NCBI GenBank assembly: GCA_963814865.1
Contig: CAWFEN010000004.1
Location: 1-64,000, forward strand
Length of the DNA: 64,000 nucleotides
Direction: 5' to 3'
Source of the DNA: AP-15 sp963814865
Lineage (GTDB): Bacteria; Pseudomonadota; Alphaproteobacteria; ATCC43930; CGMCC-115725
Part shown: piece after piece, positions 37,754 through 52,634 of the stretch
Layout of the letters: every line of letters begins with the position of its first letter
Position numbering within the stretch: position 1 is the stretch's first letter
Program-made: the position numbers and the translations under genes
Notes under the pieces: generated by a model
The model's database searches: none
The model's input: only the letters and a program-made list of their open reading frames with translations
What the model was told of the DNA's origin: nothing

Positions 37754-38590
37754 ATAGACGATCGTGCGCAGCATGACGCGGCGCTCCTCGGGATGATAAT
37801 CGCCGGCGCCGCGATGCATGGTCGCCCGCTCGTCCCAGATCAGCAGATCGCCGACCCGCCAGGAATGATAATAGGTAAAGCGCTCCTGGGTGGCGTGCGC
37901 GGCCAATTCCTCGATCAGCGGCCAGGCCGCCTCGCGGTCCATGCCGGCAAAGCCATGCGTGTGCATTGGATTGACGAACAGGATCGGCCGGCCGCTGACC
38001 GGGTGACGGATGACCGCCGGGCGCGGCTTCTCGACATAGTTCTTGTCGGTCCGGTTCATCGCCTCGTCGGGCTCGTAGAGCCGCGCCCCGGCCGGCCCGT
38101 CGGTGCGGCCATGCAGGCCGACGAGACCGGCGAGCCGGTCTTTCATCGCCGGCGGCAACGCCTCGTAGGCGGCGCACATGTCGGCAAACATCGTTCCGCC
38201 CTTGGTCGCGGGAATTTCGAGCGCGTGCAGCATCGCCAGCAGCGGCAACTCTTCCTCGTAAGTCGAGTCGGTATGCCAGTCGGTGGCGCGCTTGACGCCG
38301 TACCAGTCGATCGCGCCGTCCTCGTCGACATTGCGCAGCCACGACACTTCCGGATGCTCGGCATGGCGGTAGCCGACCAGCGCATGCGGCCGCGGCGTGC
38401 CGAAGCGGCGCCCGAACGCGGCGATGTCGCCGGCTCCGAGATGCTGGTCGCGGAACACCAGCACCGGGTGCTCGGCGAAGGCCTGCCCGATCCAGGAAAA
38501 AGTCGCGTCGTCGAGCTGCGCGAGGTCGATGCCCAGCGCCTCGGTGCCGAGGGCTTCACCGAGCGGACGCAGTTCGGGTAGAGTCGTCAT
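37745..38590 (-). CDS. TauD/TfdA-family Fe(II)/2-oxoglutarate dioxygenase
   Basis: 281 aa, intact. HxD in RATDWHTDSTYEEELPL (His106, Asp108), FRDQHLGAGDIAAFGRRFG, distal His in LIWDERATMHRGAGDY and the 2-oxoglutarate Arg of RRVMLRTIV. This is the taurine/alpha-ketoglutarate dioxygenase group that typically oxidises sulfonates, sulfates or aryloxy acids; the closest substrate class cannot be told from sequence. Its stop lies in a 13-bp tandem repeat. It is divergent from the PurM-like gene. Confidence 0.9.
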   Translation of the reverse strand: MTTLPELRPLGEALGTEALGIDLAQLDDATFSWIGQAFAEHPVLVFRDQHLGAGDIAAFGRRFGTPRPHALVGYRHAEHPEVSWLRNVDEDGAIDWYGVKRATDWHTDSTYEEELPLLAMLHALEIPATKGGTMFADMCAAYEALPPAMKDRLAGLVGLHGRTDGPAGARLYEPDEAMNRTDKNYVEKPRPAVIRHPVSGRPILFVNPMHTHGFAGMDREAAWPLIEELAAHATQERFTYYHSWRVGDLLIWDERATMHRGAGDYHPEERRVMLRTIVYPN

Positions 38591-38712
38591 CAGAGATCCT
38601 CCGTGTGCCGTCCGCAGACCAGTCTAGGCGCCGGAGCTTCCCAAGTCTAACGCGGCATGCCCGAGCGGCGCGAAATCCTGGCGCGGCGCCGGCCGGCGCG
38701 GCGGAGCATCCG

Positions 38713-39796
38713 ATGGACGAGACAGACCCGCTCTACCAGGCGGCCGGGGTCGATGCCGCCGCGGCGCAAGCCGGCCTGCTCAGGATCATCGACAGCGTCA
38801 GGGCGACCTGGCCGGCGGCCGGCGGGGTCGGCGCCGTCAAGCTCGATATCGGGTATTTCGCCAATGTCATCGATATCGGCGGCGGCATCGGCCTGGCGAT
38901 CTGCACCGACGGGGTCGGATCGAAATCGATCGTCGCGCAGATGATGAACCGCTACGACACGATCGGGATCGATTGCGTCGCGATGAACGTCAACGACGTG
39001 ATCTGCGTCGGCGCCAGGCCGCTCTCGATGGTCGATTACATCGCCGTCGAGAAGGCCGATGCCGAGATGCTCGGCGCGCTCGCGATCGGGCTGGCGGCGG
39101 GCGCGCGGCAGGCCGGCATCTCGATCTCCGGCGGCGAGATCTCGGTGCTCGCGGACGCGGTGCGCGGTTTCGACCTGGTTGGCATGGCGGTGGGCGTGGT
39201 GCCGCTCGACCGCATCGTCATCGGCCGCGACCTCGTGCCGGGCGACGTGGTCATCGGGCTCGACAGCAGCGGCATCCACAGCAACGGCCTGACCCTGGCA
39301 CGCCACGTCTTCTTCAAGCGGCACGGGCTGTCCATCGACCATGTCTTCCCCGAGCTCGGCGTTCCGCTCGGCGAAGAATTGCTGCGCCCGACCCTGATCT
39401 ATGTGCCCGAAATCCTCGACATCATCGCGCAGGTGCCGACGGTCAAGGCGCTGATCAACATCACCGGCGACGGCCTGCTCAACCTGCCGCGGGCTGCGGC
39501 GAAGGTCGGGTTCCTGATCGACGACCTGCCGCCTGCGCCGCCGATCTTCCGGCTGATCCAGCAATATGGGGCGATCCCCGACGCCGAAATGTTCGAGGTC
39601 TACAATATGGGGGTCGGGTTCTGCGTCCTCGCCGCTGCCGAACACGCCGCCGCCATCCTGTCGATCCTCGAACGCCACGGCCGGCATGCCCGGATCATCG
39701 GCCGGGTCATCGAGGACGACGCCAAGGGGGTCTGCCTGCCGCATTACCGGCTCGTCGGCCACGGCAAGCGGTTTCGCCGAGCAGCGACCCGGTTAG
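38713..39796 (+). CDS. AIR synthase (PurM)-like protein, frameshifted at 3' end
   Basis: About 361 aa. It has PurM landmarks: LAICTDGVGSKSIVAQMMNR (ATP/substrate loop), DCVAMNVNDVICVGARPLSM, SISGGEISVLADAV and GLDSSGIHSNGLTLARHVFF. AIR synthase closes the imidazole ring in purine synthesis, but here no purine gene is nearby and the sequence is divergent, so a paralogue with another ATP-dependent role is possible. The frame runs past its end; dropping one T from the TTT at 39772-39774 gives GKRFAEQRPG and a stop at 39796, exactly where the next gene ends, so an indel is likely. Confidence 0.75.
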
Positions 39797-40110
39797 GGGC
39801 CGATGTCCTGCACGATTTCGAGGATCTCGCGGCGCCGCGACACCCGCTTGCCCCAGACGCGGTCGAAATCCGCGATCAGCGGTTGGAGCTTGTCGGCAGC
39901 GAGGAGCGCCTGCGCCTGCCCGGCATCGGCGAACTCGTAAAAGGCGTAATGCACCGCCGGATCGCTGCGGCTCCAGCAGCGCCAGCCGCGATGCGCCGCG
40001 AAGGTGCGGATGGCGAGCGGCAAATGGTCGGTCGCGTACCAGTGATCAAACGGCGCCCGGTCGGCCGGGTCGGGCACCTCGGCACGCACCACGAGACAGG
40101 TCTTGGCCAT
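39793..40110 (-). CDS. Small dimeric alpha/beta-barrel-like protein of unknown function
   Basis: 105 aa: MAKTCLVVRAEVPDPADRAP, FDHWYATDHLPLAIRTFAAH and VHYAFYEFADAGQAQALL. The W-Y-x-x-x-H-L-P-L pattern resembles EthD/stress-response dimeric alpha-beta-barrel proteins, which are often enzymes or ligand-binding proteins of undefined role. I call it only tentatively. A strong GGAGGAGG precedes ATG 40110 (GTG 40113 is an alternative). It converges on the PurM-like gene with a 4-nt overlap. Confidence 0.7.
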   Translation of the reverse strand: MAKTCLVVRAEVPDPADRAPFDHWYATDHLPLAIRTFAAHRGWRCWSRSDPAVHYAFYEFADAGQAQALLAADKLQPLIADFDRVWGKRVSRRREILEIVQDIGP

Positions 40111-40247
40111 CACGTTTTCCTCCTCCTTCGGGTTTGCCGCGCCGGGAATTGTAGGGGACGAGCAGCGAATTGACGCAAATTTGATTTTCGGTGCGGAAAT
40201 TACTCAGTGTAAGATATTAACCGATTAACCAAGGCGGGGACGCTGGC

Positions 40248-40832
40248 ATGGACAAAAAGTACCTTCTGCCCGGAGCGGCGCTGCTGAGCCTCGTCTCCGG
40301 CAATGCCCAGGCGGCGTTTATCGGGAGCTTCTTTCCGACCGCCTCGACCACCAGCCCGGCTCCGGTCGGGAGCACCGGCCTCGGCCCGCTGGGTCACGTC
40401 GGCGGCATCGGCGGCCCCGTCAGCTTTACCGCACCGTTCGCCGGCACCCTGACGATGACCGTCGATGATCTTTTCGAGGGCGGCGACCGCTACCAGGCGT
40501 TTGTCGATGGGAAGTCGCTCGGTTTTACCAGCAAAGTGCCGCTCAACTTCGGGACGTATCTGAGCACCGGCACGTTCACGACATCCGTTCCCGCGGGTCT
40601 GAACACCTTCGACATCAACGACCAGCTCCTGTCCTATATCGGCGTTACAGCCCCCTTTGGCCCCGACACCATTCCCCCCACCACTGTTCCGTCGAGCTAT
40701 TCTCCGGCTGGCTTGACGGTGGTCTTGACCGAGCAGCCGGCAACCGCAGTGCCCGAGCCGGGAACGCTCGCGCTGCTCGGCAGCTGGCTGCTCGGATTTG
40801 GCTGGCTCGGGCATCGCCGCACCACGGGCTGA
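40248..40832 (+). CDS. PEP-CTERM sorting domain-containing exported protein
   Basis: 194 aa. Signal peptide MDKKYLLPGAALLSLVSGN-AQA with cleavage before AFIGSFF. The body is Gly/Ser/Thr-rich beta-type sequence without a known domain. The C-terminus is a textbook PEP-CTERM tag: AVPEPGTLALLGSWLLGFG, a hydrophobic helix and a basic tail GHRRTTG. Such proteins are processed by exosortase (EpsH) in strains making exopolysaccharide. An AT-rich leader from 40190 to 40247 repeats ATTAACC, but I cannot place a clear promoter. No exosortase gene is in the window. Confidence 0.85.
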   Translation: MDKKYLLPGAALLSLVSGNAQAAFIGSFFPTASTTSPAPVGSTGLGPLGHVGGIGGPVSFTAPFAGTLTMTVDDLFEGGDRYQAFVDGKSLGFTSKVPLNFGTYLSTGTFTTSVPAGLNTFDINDQLLSYIGVTAPFGPDTIPPTTVPSSYSPAGLTVVLTEQPATAVPEPGTLALLGSWLLGFGWLGHRRTTG

Positions 40833-40939
40833 CCCACCCCGCCGACGGATTTCTTTACACGCCACCACGCAGGAGCTTTCACGCCGCGGTCTGCGGCGCC
40901 GGCGCCGCATAACGGACGGCCCAGCCGCCGGGATGCACG

Positions 40940-42517
40940 CTAGCTTCCCGCCAGCGCGTCGAACAACGGCCGCAGCGTCTCGTCCGGCGGGCGCCAGCGG
41001 CCGACCGAGCTGCGGTAGATCGGCCGGCGCACCTGGGCCGAGCTGGCGGTGTGGACGGGTCGCTGGGTTTTGTGGAATTCGAGACACGCGGCGTCCCATT
41101 CGAGCCCGCAATGGGCGACGATGCGGCGCGCCTCGCGCTCGACATCGGCGACGACATCCTCGTAGCGCAGTTCGAGCAAGACCCCCGGCGGCAGCACGTT
41201 GCGCCAGTGCTCCATGAGCGCCGCATAGGCGCGGTAATAGCGGCCGAGCTCGCCGAGGTCGTAAGTGAAGGGCTGGTCGCCGCCGAACAGGATCGAGAAA
41301 CACGAAAGGCAGGTATCGATCGGATCGCGGCGCGTGTGGATGATGCGCGCGTTCGGCAATGCCAGGTGGATGAGTCCGGCGAAGCGGAAATTCACCGGCA
41401 TCTTGTCGGTGATGCGCGCCGCCGTGGGCGCCAGCGCGCCGACCCGTTCGAGATAGCGCTCGCCGATCTGCCGCAGCTCCGCGCCGCCGACATCGGCCGG
41501 GGGACCGCCGGGACCGCCGATTCGGGCCACCGCGGTCTCGAAATCGCCGAGTTCGCCGGCGCCGTACACCTGCGGGTGGCTCGCCAGGATCTGCTCGACC
41601 AGGGTGGTACCCGAGCGGGGCATGCCGAAGATGAACACCGGCACCGGCGAGGGATGGCCCTGACCCTGGCGCGCCTGCATCACCTCGGCGCCGAACAGCT
41701 CGCGGGTGAGCTCGAACCGCGCCAGCACCGCCGCCTCGTCATAGACGATGTATTTGCGCTTCAGCGCGTTGCCGGCGATCAGGTGGCCGAACGCGCGCTC
41801 GTGCCGGCCGAGATCGTCATAGAGCTTGCCGAGCGCGAAATGGAGGTGGATTTGTTCCTCCTCCGAAAGCACGGCGATGTCGCGCGCCAGCGCCTCGATC
41901 AAGGCGACATGCGGGTCGTCCGCGGCGAACGCCTTCAACTCGCCGAGCGAGCGGTAGAACTCGGCTTTGCGCGGCGCCAGCGCGATCGCCCGTTCGATCG
42001 CCCGCTGCGCCTCGTCGATCCGGCCGAAGGTGCGCAGCGCCGTGCCGCGGCCGTGATGCGCCTCGGCGAGGTCGGGCTTGAGCGCCAGCGCCCGCTCGAA
42101 ATGCGCCAGCGCCTCGTCATGGCGGTTGAGCGGCTGCAATGTGGCCGCCAGATTGTTGTGCGCCTCGGCGAAATCCGGCCTGATCGCGAGCGCCTTCGCG
42201 AAATGGCCGAGCGCTTCAATGGGGCGGTTGAGCCCGCGCAGCGCCACCGCGATCGCGTTGTGCGCCTCGGCAAAGTTCGGCTTGCGGTAGAGCGTCTTGC
42301 GCAGCAGCCGCACCGCATCCTCGCCGTCGCCGGTGCGCAGGCGGATCAGAGCGAGATTGTAGACAGCGTCCGCGTGGTCGCCGTCTCGCCGAAGCACCTC
42401 GCGATAGAGCCGCTCCGCCTCCGGGAGCCGGCCTTGCTGCTGCAGCGCGAGCGCTTCGCCGAAGATCCGCGCCAGCTGCCGCGCGCCGCGGCGCGGGCCG
42501 AACATCTGGCGCAGCAC
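40940..42517 (-). CDS. TPR-sulfotransferase fusion protein
   Basis: 525 aa. The first half has five or more tetratricopeptide repeats (for example HADAVYNLALIRLRTGDGED, FAEAHNAIAVALRGLNRPIE, FAEAHNNLAATLQPLNRHDE). The second half is a sulfotransferase: PAPS-binding FIFGMPRSGTTLVEQILASH, and the 3'-phosphate strand ARIIHTRRDPIDTCLSCFS. It probably sulfates a glycan or protein; TPR-sulfotransferases often modify peptidyl or polysaccharide targets. The start is a GTG at 42517. Lying next to a PEP-CTERM gene, it may act in envelope or exopolysaccharide modification (inference). Confidence 0.88.
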   Translation of the reverse strand: MLRQMFGPRRGARQLARIFGEALALQQQGRLPEAERLYREVLRRDGDHADAVYNLALIRLRTGDGEDAVRLLRKTLYRKPNFAEAHNAIAVALRGLNRPIEALGHFAKALAIRPDFAEAHNNLAATLQPLNRHDEALAHFERALALKPDLAEAHHGRGTALRTFGRIDEAQRAIERAIALAPRKAEFYRSLGELKAFAADDPHVALIEALARDIAVLSEEEQIHLHFALGKLYDDLGRHERAFGHLIAGNALKRKYIVYDEAAVLARFELTRELFGAEVMQARQGQGHPSPVPVFIFGMPRSGTTLVEQILASHPQVYGAGELGDFETAVARIGGPGGPPADVGGAELRQIGERYLERVGALAPTAARITDKMPVNFRFAGLIHLALPNARIIHTRRDPIDTCLSCFSILFGGDQPFTYDLGELGRYYRAYAALMEHWRNVLPPGVLLELRYEDVVADVEREARRIVAHCGLEWDAACLEFHKTQRPVHTASSAQVRRPIYRSSVGRWRPPDETLRPLFDALAGS

Positions 42518-42735
42518 GCTCGTGCGACCCGGCTACGCCGCTCGGCGGAAAGGCCGGTTGCCGGCCGCGATCCTTGTCGAACTCATGGTGCTTCCTCTCG
42601 GCGGCGGGTCTCGTCGACCAGGCGAGATTTAACCTCGATTCGCGCAGCGCAACATGCCTATTATCGCGGTTGCGCGTCCGCTCGCGGACATGCCGGCCGA
42701 ATTTGCGAAACAGCGTCAGGTGAAGAGCATCCGCG

Positions 42736-47403
<4,668 letters not shown>

Positions 47404-47433
47404 CGGCGCCCCTTGCCTTCAGGGTCTCGCGGC

Positions 47434-48886
<1,453 letters not shown>

Positions 48887-48986
48887 AATTTGCGCGTTTG
48901 AGCGGGATGCAAGCGGTGCGCCGTGCCGCTCAGAGCGCAGATTATCGGCGATTGCCGTTCTTGACGAACCGGCGGCGGGAGGGCAC

Positions 48987-49364
48987 ATGGCGTTCGCGTT
49001 CGACACCTTGGGCTATGCGAAAAAGCTGCGCGAAGCGGGCATTCCCCCGCCGCAGGCGGAGGCGCACGCCGAGGCGGCACGGGATTTCGTGATGCACGAA
49101 CTGGTCACCCGTTACGATCTGCAGGCCGTCAAGGACGATCTTTCGACGGTGCGGCGCGAACTGCAGATCGCGATCGACACCACCCGGCGCGAACTCGAAG
49201 CGACAATCGGGACGACCCGGCGCGAACTCGAAGCGGCAATCGGGACGACCCGGCGCGAACTCGAAGCGGCAATCGACCGGCTGTCGCTGCGGCTCACGAT
49301 CCGGATGGGCGTCATGCTCGCCGCCGGATTGTCGATCCTTGGCGCCGTGCTCAAGATCCATTAA
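48987..49364 (+). CDS. Coiled-coil DUF1640-like membrane protein with hendecad repeats
   Basis: 125 aa. MAFAFDTLGYAKKLREAGIP resembles the DUF1640/CCDC90 N-terminus. Then an 11-residue unit, TTRRELEAAIG, repeats (TTRRELQIAID, TTRRELEATIG, TTRRELEAAIG, TTRRELEAAID), a right-handed coiled coil. A single C-terminal helix (RMGVMLAAGLSILGAVLKI) anchors it. Function unknown; such proteins often sit next to DNA-modification or membrane genes. Confidence 0.7.
   Translation: MAFAFDTLGYAKKLREAGIPPPQAEAHAEAARDFVMHELVTRYDLQAVKDDLSTVRRELQIAIDTTRRELEATIGTTRRELEAAIGTTRRELEAAIDRLSLRLTIRMGVMLAAGLSILGAVLKIH
49182..49279. repeat. Three 33-bp tandem repeats encoding the coiled coil
   Basis: Units begin at 49182, 49215 and 49248 with ACCCGGCGCGAACTCGAAGC and encode the hendecads. 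The second and third are almost identical in DNA, including third-codon positions, so the array is recent and could vary in copy number. Confidence 0.95.
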
Positions 49365-49583
49365 TGACCGGCCGGAAGACGGCTTCCGCCAAGCCTATCG
49401 AGCGCGAAGGCCGGCAATAAGAAGCGGGCGCAAGCAGTTCGCCCTGAAGTCCGTCGCCGCAACGTGCTCGATATTGTCGTCCATTTCGTCTTGTCCATGA
49501 CCATCTCAATCTGACTATGGCTGCCAAGCGGCTACCGGGCAAGCCGGGGTTGTCGCTATGATGCGCCGCTTTCGGAGGGCTGA

Positions 49584-51933
49584 ATGCGGGCAAGGGCGAA
49601 CGGCACCGGGATCGGGCAGCCGGTGCGGCGGAAGGAAGATTTTCGGCTGCTGACCGGGCGGGGCCGCTTTGGCGACGATGTCGTGCTGCCGGGCATGGCG
49701 CATGCCGTGGTCGTGCGCTCGCCGCACGCGCATGCGCGCATCGTCTCGGTAAACACGGCGGCGGCGCTCGCCGCGCCCGGCGCGCTCGCGGTGCTGACCG
49801 GCGCCGACTATGTCGCCGATGGGCTCGGGCCGATCCCGCACAATCCCGGGCTGAGCGCGCCGCCGGATGTGCAGGCGCGAGTGCTGGGCTTCGCGCCGAT
49901 CGCGACGGTCCATTTCCCGCTGCCGGCGGAGAAAGCCCGCTATGTCGGCGAACCGGTCGCACTGGTCGTCGCCGAGACCATCGCCGCCGCCAAGGATGCG
50001 GCGGAATTGCTCGAGATCGCCTACCAGCCATTGCCGACGGTGACGCGTGCCGCCGATGCGCTGAAGCCCGGTGCGCCGCCGCTGTGGGAGACGGCGCCGG
50101 GCAATCTCTGCATCGATATCGAGGTCGGCGACGAGGCTGCGACCGCCGCCGCCTTTGCCCGCGCCGCGCATGTCGTGCGGCTCGAAACCCGGGCGCAGCG
50201 CGTCACCGGGGTGCCGATGGAGCCGCGCACCAATGTCGCCGCCTACGATCCCCCGACCGGCCGCTATACGCTCTACACCGGTAGCGGCCGCGGCGTCGCC
50301 AAGGTCAGGCTCGACCTCGCCCAGGTGCTCGGCGTGCCGGCCGAGCAGGTGCGCGTGCTGTGCCACGACATGGGCGGCAATTTCGGCACGCGCAATCTCT
50401 TCTACCCCGAATACGCGCTGCTGGCCTGGGCGTCACGGCGGGTCGGCCGGCCGGTCAAATGGACCTGCGAGCGGACCGAATCCTTTCTCAGCGACTGGCA
50501 GGGCCGCGACCTGACCGTCACGGCCGAGCTCGCCCTCGACGAGCACGGCAATTTCCTTGCGGTTCGCGGCTCCAATCTGAGCAATCTCGGCGGCCATGCC
50601 GTCGCCTTCGGGCCGTTGCAAAAGGGCCTCGGCCTGATGTCGAGCGTCTACCATATCCCGGTCGGCTATTTTCGCGGGCGCGGTGCGGTCACCAATACGG
50701 TCTCGACGACGCCCTATCGCAGCTCCGGCCGGCCCGAGGCGATCTTCGTCGTCGAGCGGCTGGTCGATCTGGCGGCCGACAAGCTCGGCCTCGACCCGGC
50801 AGCGCTGCGGCGGCGAAACCTGATCCCGCCATCGGCGCAACCCTACGCCAACCCGCTCGGCATCACCTACGACAGCGGCCATTACGAAGAGGCGATGGAC
50901 ACGGCCCTGGCGCTCGCCGATTGGGACGGCTTTCCGACGCCGCCGCGCCGCAGCAAGGCAGCGCGGCAAACGGCGCGGCATCGGCATCGCCAATTATGTC
51001 GAGATCACCTCCGGCGCGCCGCGCGAGCGCACCGAGATCACCGTCCTCCCCGAAGGCAAGGTCGAGCTGGTGATGGGCACGATGGCCTCGGGCCAGGGGC
51101 ACGAGACGAGTTTCGCGCAGCTCGTCACCGAATGGCTCGGCGTGCCCTTCGACAGCGTCGTCTACGTCGCCCACGACACCGATCGGGTCGTCGCCGGCGG
51201 CGGCTCGCATTCCGGCCGTTCGATGAAATTGGCGGCGACCATCATCGGCCAGGCGACCGACGACATCATCGCCAAGGGCCGCAAGATCGCGGGCTTTCTG
51301 CTCGAAACCGGAGAACCCGATATCGAATTCGAGGCCGGCCGATTTCAGGTCGCCGGCACCGATCGCGAGATCGGGCTTTTCGAGGTCGCCGCGGCGGCCG
51401 CTGCGCGCTCGGATCTGCCCGAGGAATTGCACGGGCCGCTTGCCGCGATTTCCGACCAGACCCTGCCGGTCGCGAGTTTTCCGTACGGCACGCAGGTTTG
51501 CGAGGTCGAGGTCGATGCCGAGACCGGTGCGGTCGAGATCGTCGGCTATGCCGCTGTCGACGATGTCGGCCGTGCGATCAACCCGATGATCCTGCACGGC
51601 CAGACGCATGGCGGCCTGGCCCAGGGCGTTGGTCAGGCATTGCTCGAGGAGTGCCATTACGACCGCGAGAGCGGGCAATTGCTGGCGGCGAGCTTTATGG
51701 ATTACGCAATGCCGCGCGCTCTCAACTTTCCGTTGTTAAAGACCGCGCTCAGCGAAGTGCCGGCGCCGACCAACCGGCTCGGCGTCCGTTCCGGCGGCGA
51801 GGGCGGCACCACCCCGGCTTTGGGCGCCGTCGTCAACGCGGTCGTCGATGCGCTCGCCGAATTCGGCGTCACCCATCTCGAAATGCCGGTGACCTCCGAG
51901 CGCGTCTGGCGCGCCGTTCATCGCAAGGGCTGA
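49584..51933 (+). CDS. Xanthine dehydrogenase/CODH-type molybdenum hydroxylase large subunit, frameshifted
   Basis: About 780 aa. Start GTGIGQPVRRKEDFRLLTGR is the standard large-subunit N-terminus. Further motifs: VPMEPRTNVAAYDPPTGRYT, CHDMGGNFGTRNLFYPEYAL, MGTMASGQGHETSFAQLVTE and the catalytic Glu region RSGGEGGTTPALGAVVNAVV. It hydroxylates carbonyl or aromatic substrates using molybdenum-cytosine dinucleotide. A base inserted near 50957 breaks the frame between RSKA and GIGIANYVEITSGAPRERTE. The FAD (CoxM) and 2Fe-2S (CoxS) subunits are not nearby, so it is an orphan or relies on distant partners. Confidence 0.82.
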
Positions 51934-51940
51934 GCCGGCG

Positions 51941-52519
51941 TCAGTACAGCAGCGGGATCAGGGCCGCGGTCCGTTCGCGATATTGCTCGTATTCGGGGAA
52001 GGTCTCGCGCATGCGCTGCTCCTCGACCCGGATCTTCCACAGGAACCCGGCCAGCGCACAGAGGACGGCGAGCACGCCGCGCCATTCGCCGATCGCCGCG
52101 GCCGTGCCGACCAAGGCGAGCAGCAGCCCCGTATAGATCGGATGTCGGATGGTCCGATACGGACCCGTCCGGATCAGCGCATGGTCCTGCTTGAGCGTGA
52201 CGATGCCGCTCCAGTTTCGCCCGAGATGCAGGCGCGCCCATACGGCGAGGCCAAGCCCCGCCGCGACGAGAAGCGTGCCCAAGAAAGGCAGCAAACGCCC
52301 CGGCGCAACGAAACGCGCCATCAGACCCGGCGGAAAGGCACGCGGCGCCGCAAGCAAAGCGGCGCAAAGCAGAAGCGGAACGACATGGCGCGCCCGCGAG
52401 GCGGCCGGTTCCCGCCAGCGCGCCGGCTTTGTCCAGCGGGCGGCCGCGATCCAATATGCGGCCCAGGCGACCCACAAGGTGGGAATGATGACGCGCGTGG
52501 GCTGGTCGAGGATGATCAT
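51941..52519 (-). CDS. Isoprenylcysteine carboxyl methyltransferase-family membrane protein
   Basis: 192 aa, five or more helices. The ICMT/PEMT signature occupies the second half: GTLLVAAGLGLAVWARLHLG, ALIRTGPYRTIRHPIYTGLL and RVEEQRMRETFPEYEQYRER. Bacterial members of this fold methylate diverse lipids or have no known substrate. It converges tightly on the molybdenum hydroxylase gene (8 nt between stops). ATG 52519 is the only reasonable start; its RBS is weak. Confidence 0.85.
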   Translation of the reverse strand: MIILDQPTRVIIPTLWVAWAAYWIAAARWTKPARWREPAASRARHVVPLLLCAALLAAPRAFPPGLMARFVAPGRLLPFLGTLLVAAGLGLAVWARLHLGRNWSGIVTLKQDHALIRTGPYRTIRHPIYTGLLLALVGTAAAIGEWRGVLAVLCALAGFLWKIRVEEQRMRETFPEYEQYRERTAALIPLLY

Positions 52520-52634
52520 CAGGGAGCGAAAACTCCGTGCTGCGCGGCGGGGACCAACCCCGCGGATTCTGCTATGATCGGTTCGACCAAGCGCAGTCGC
52601 AGGACCGCGGTCATCTTATGCGAGGGAGGACAGG

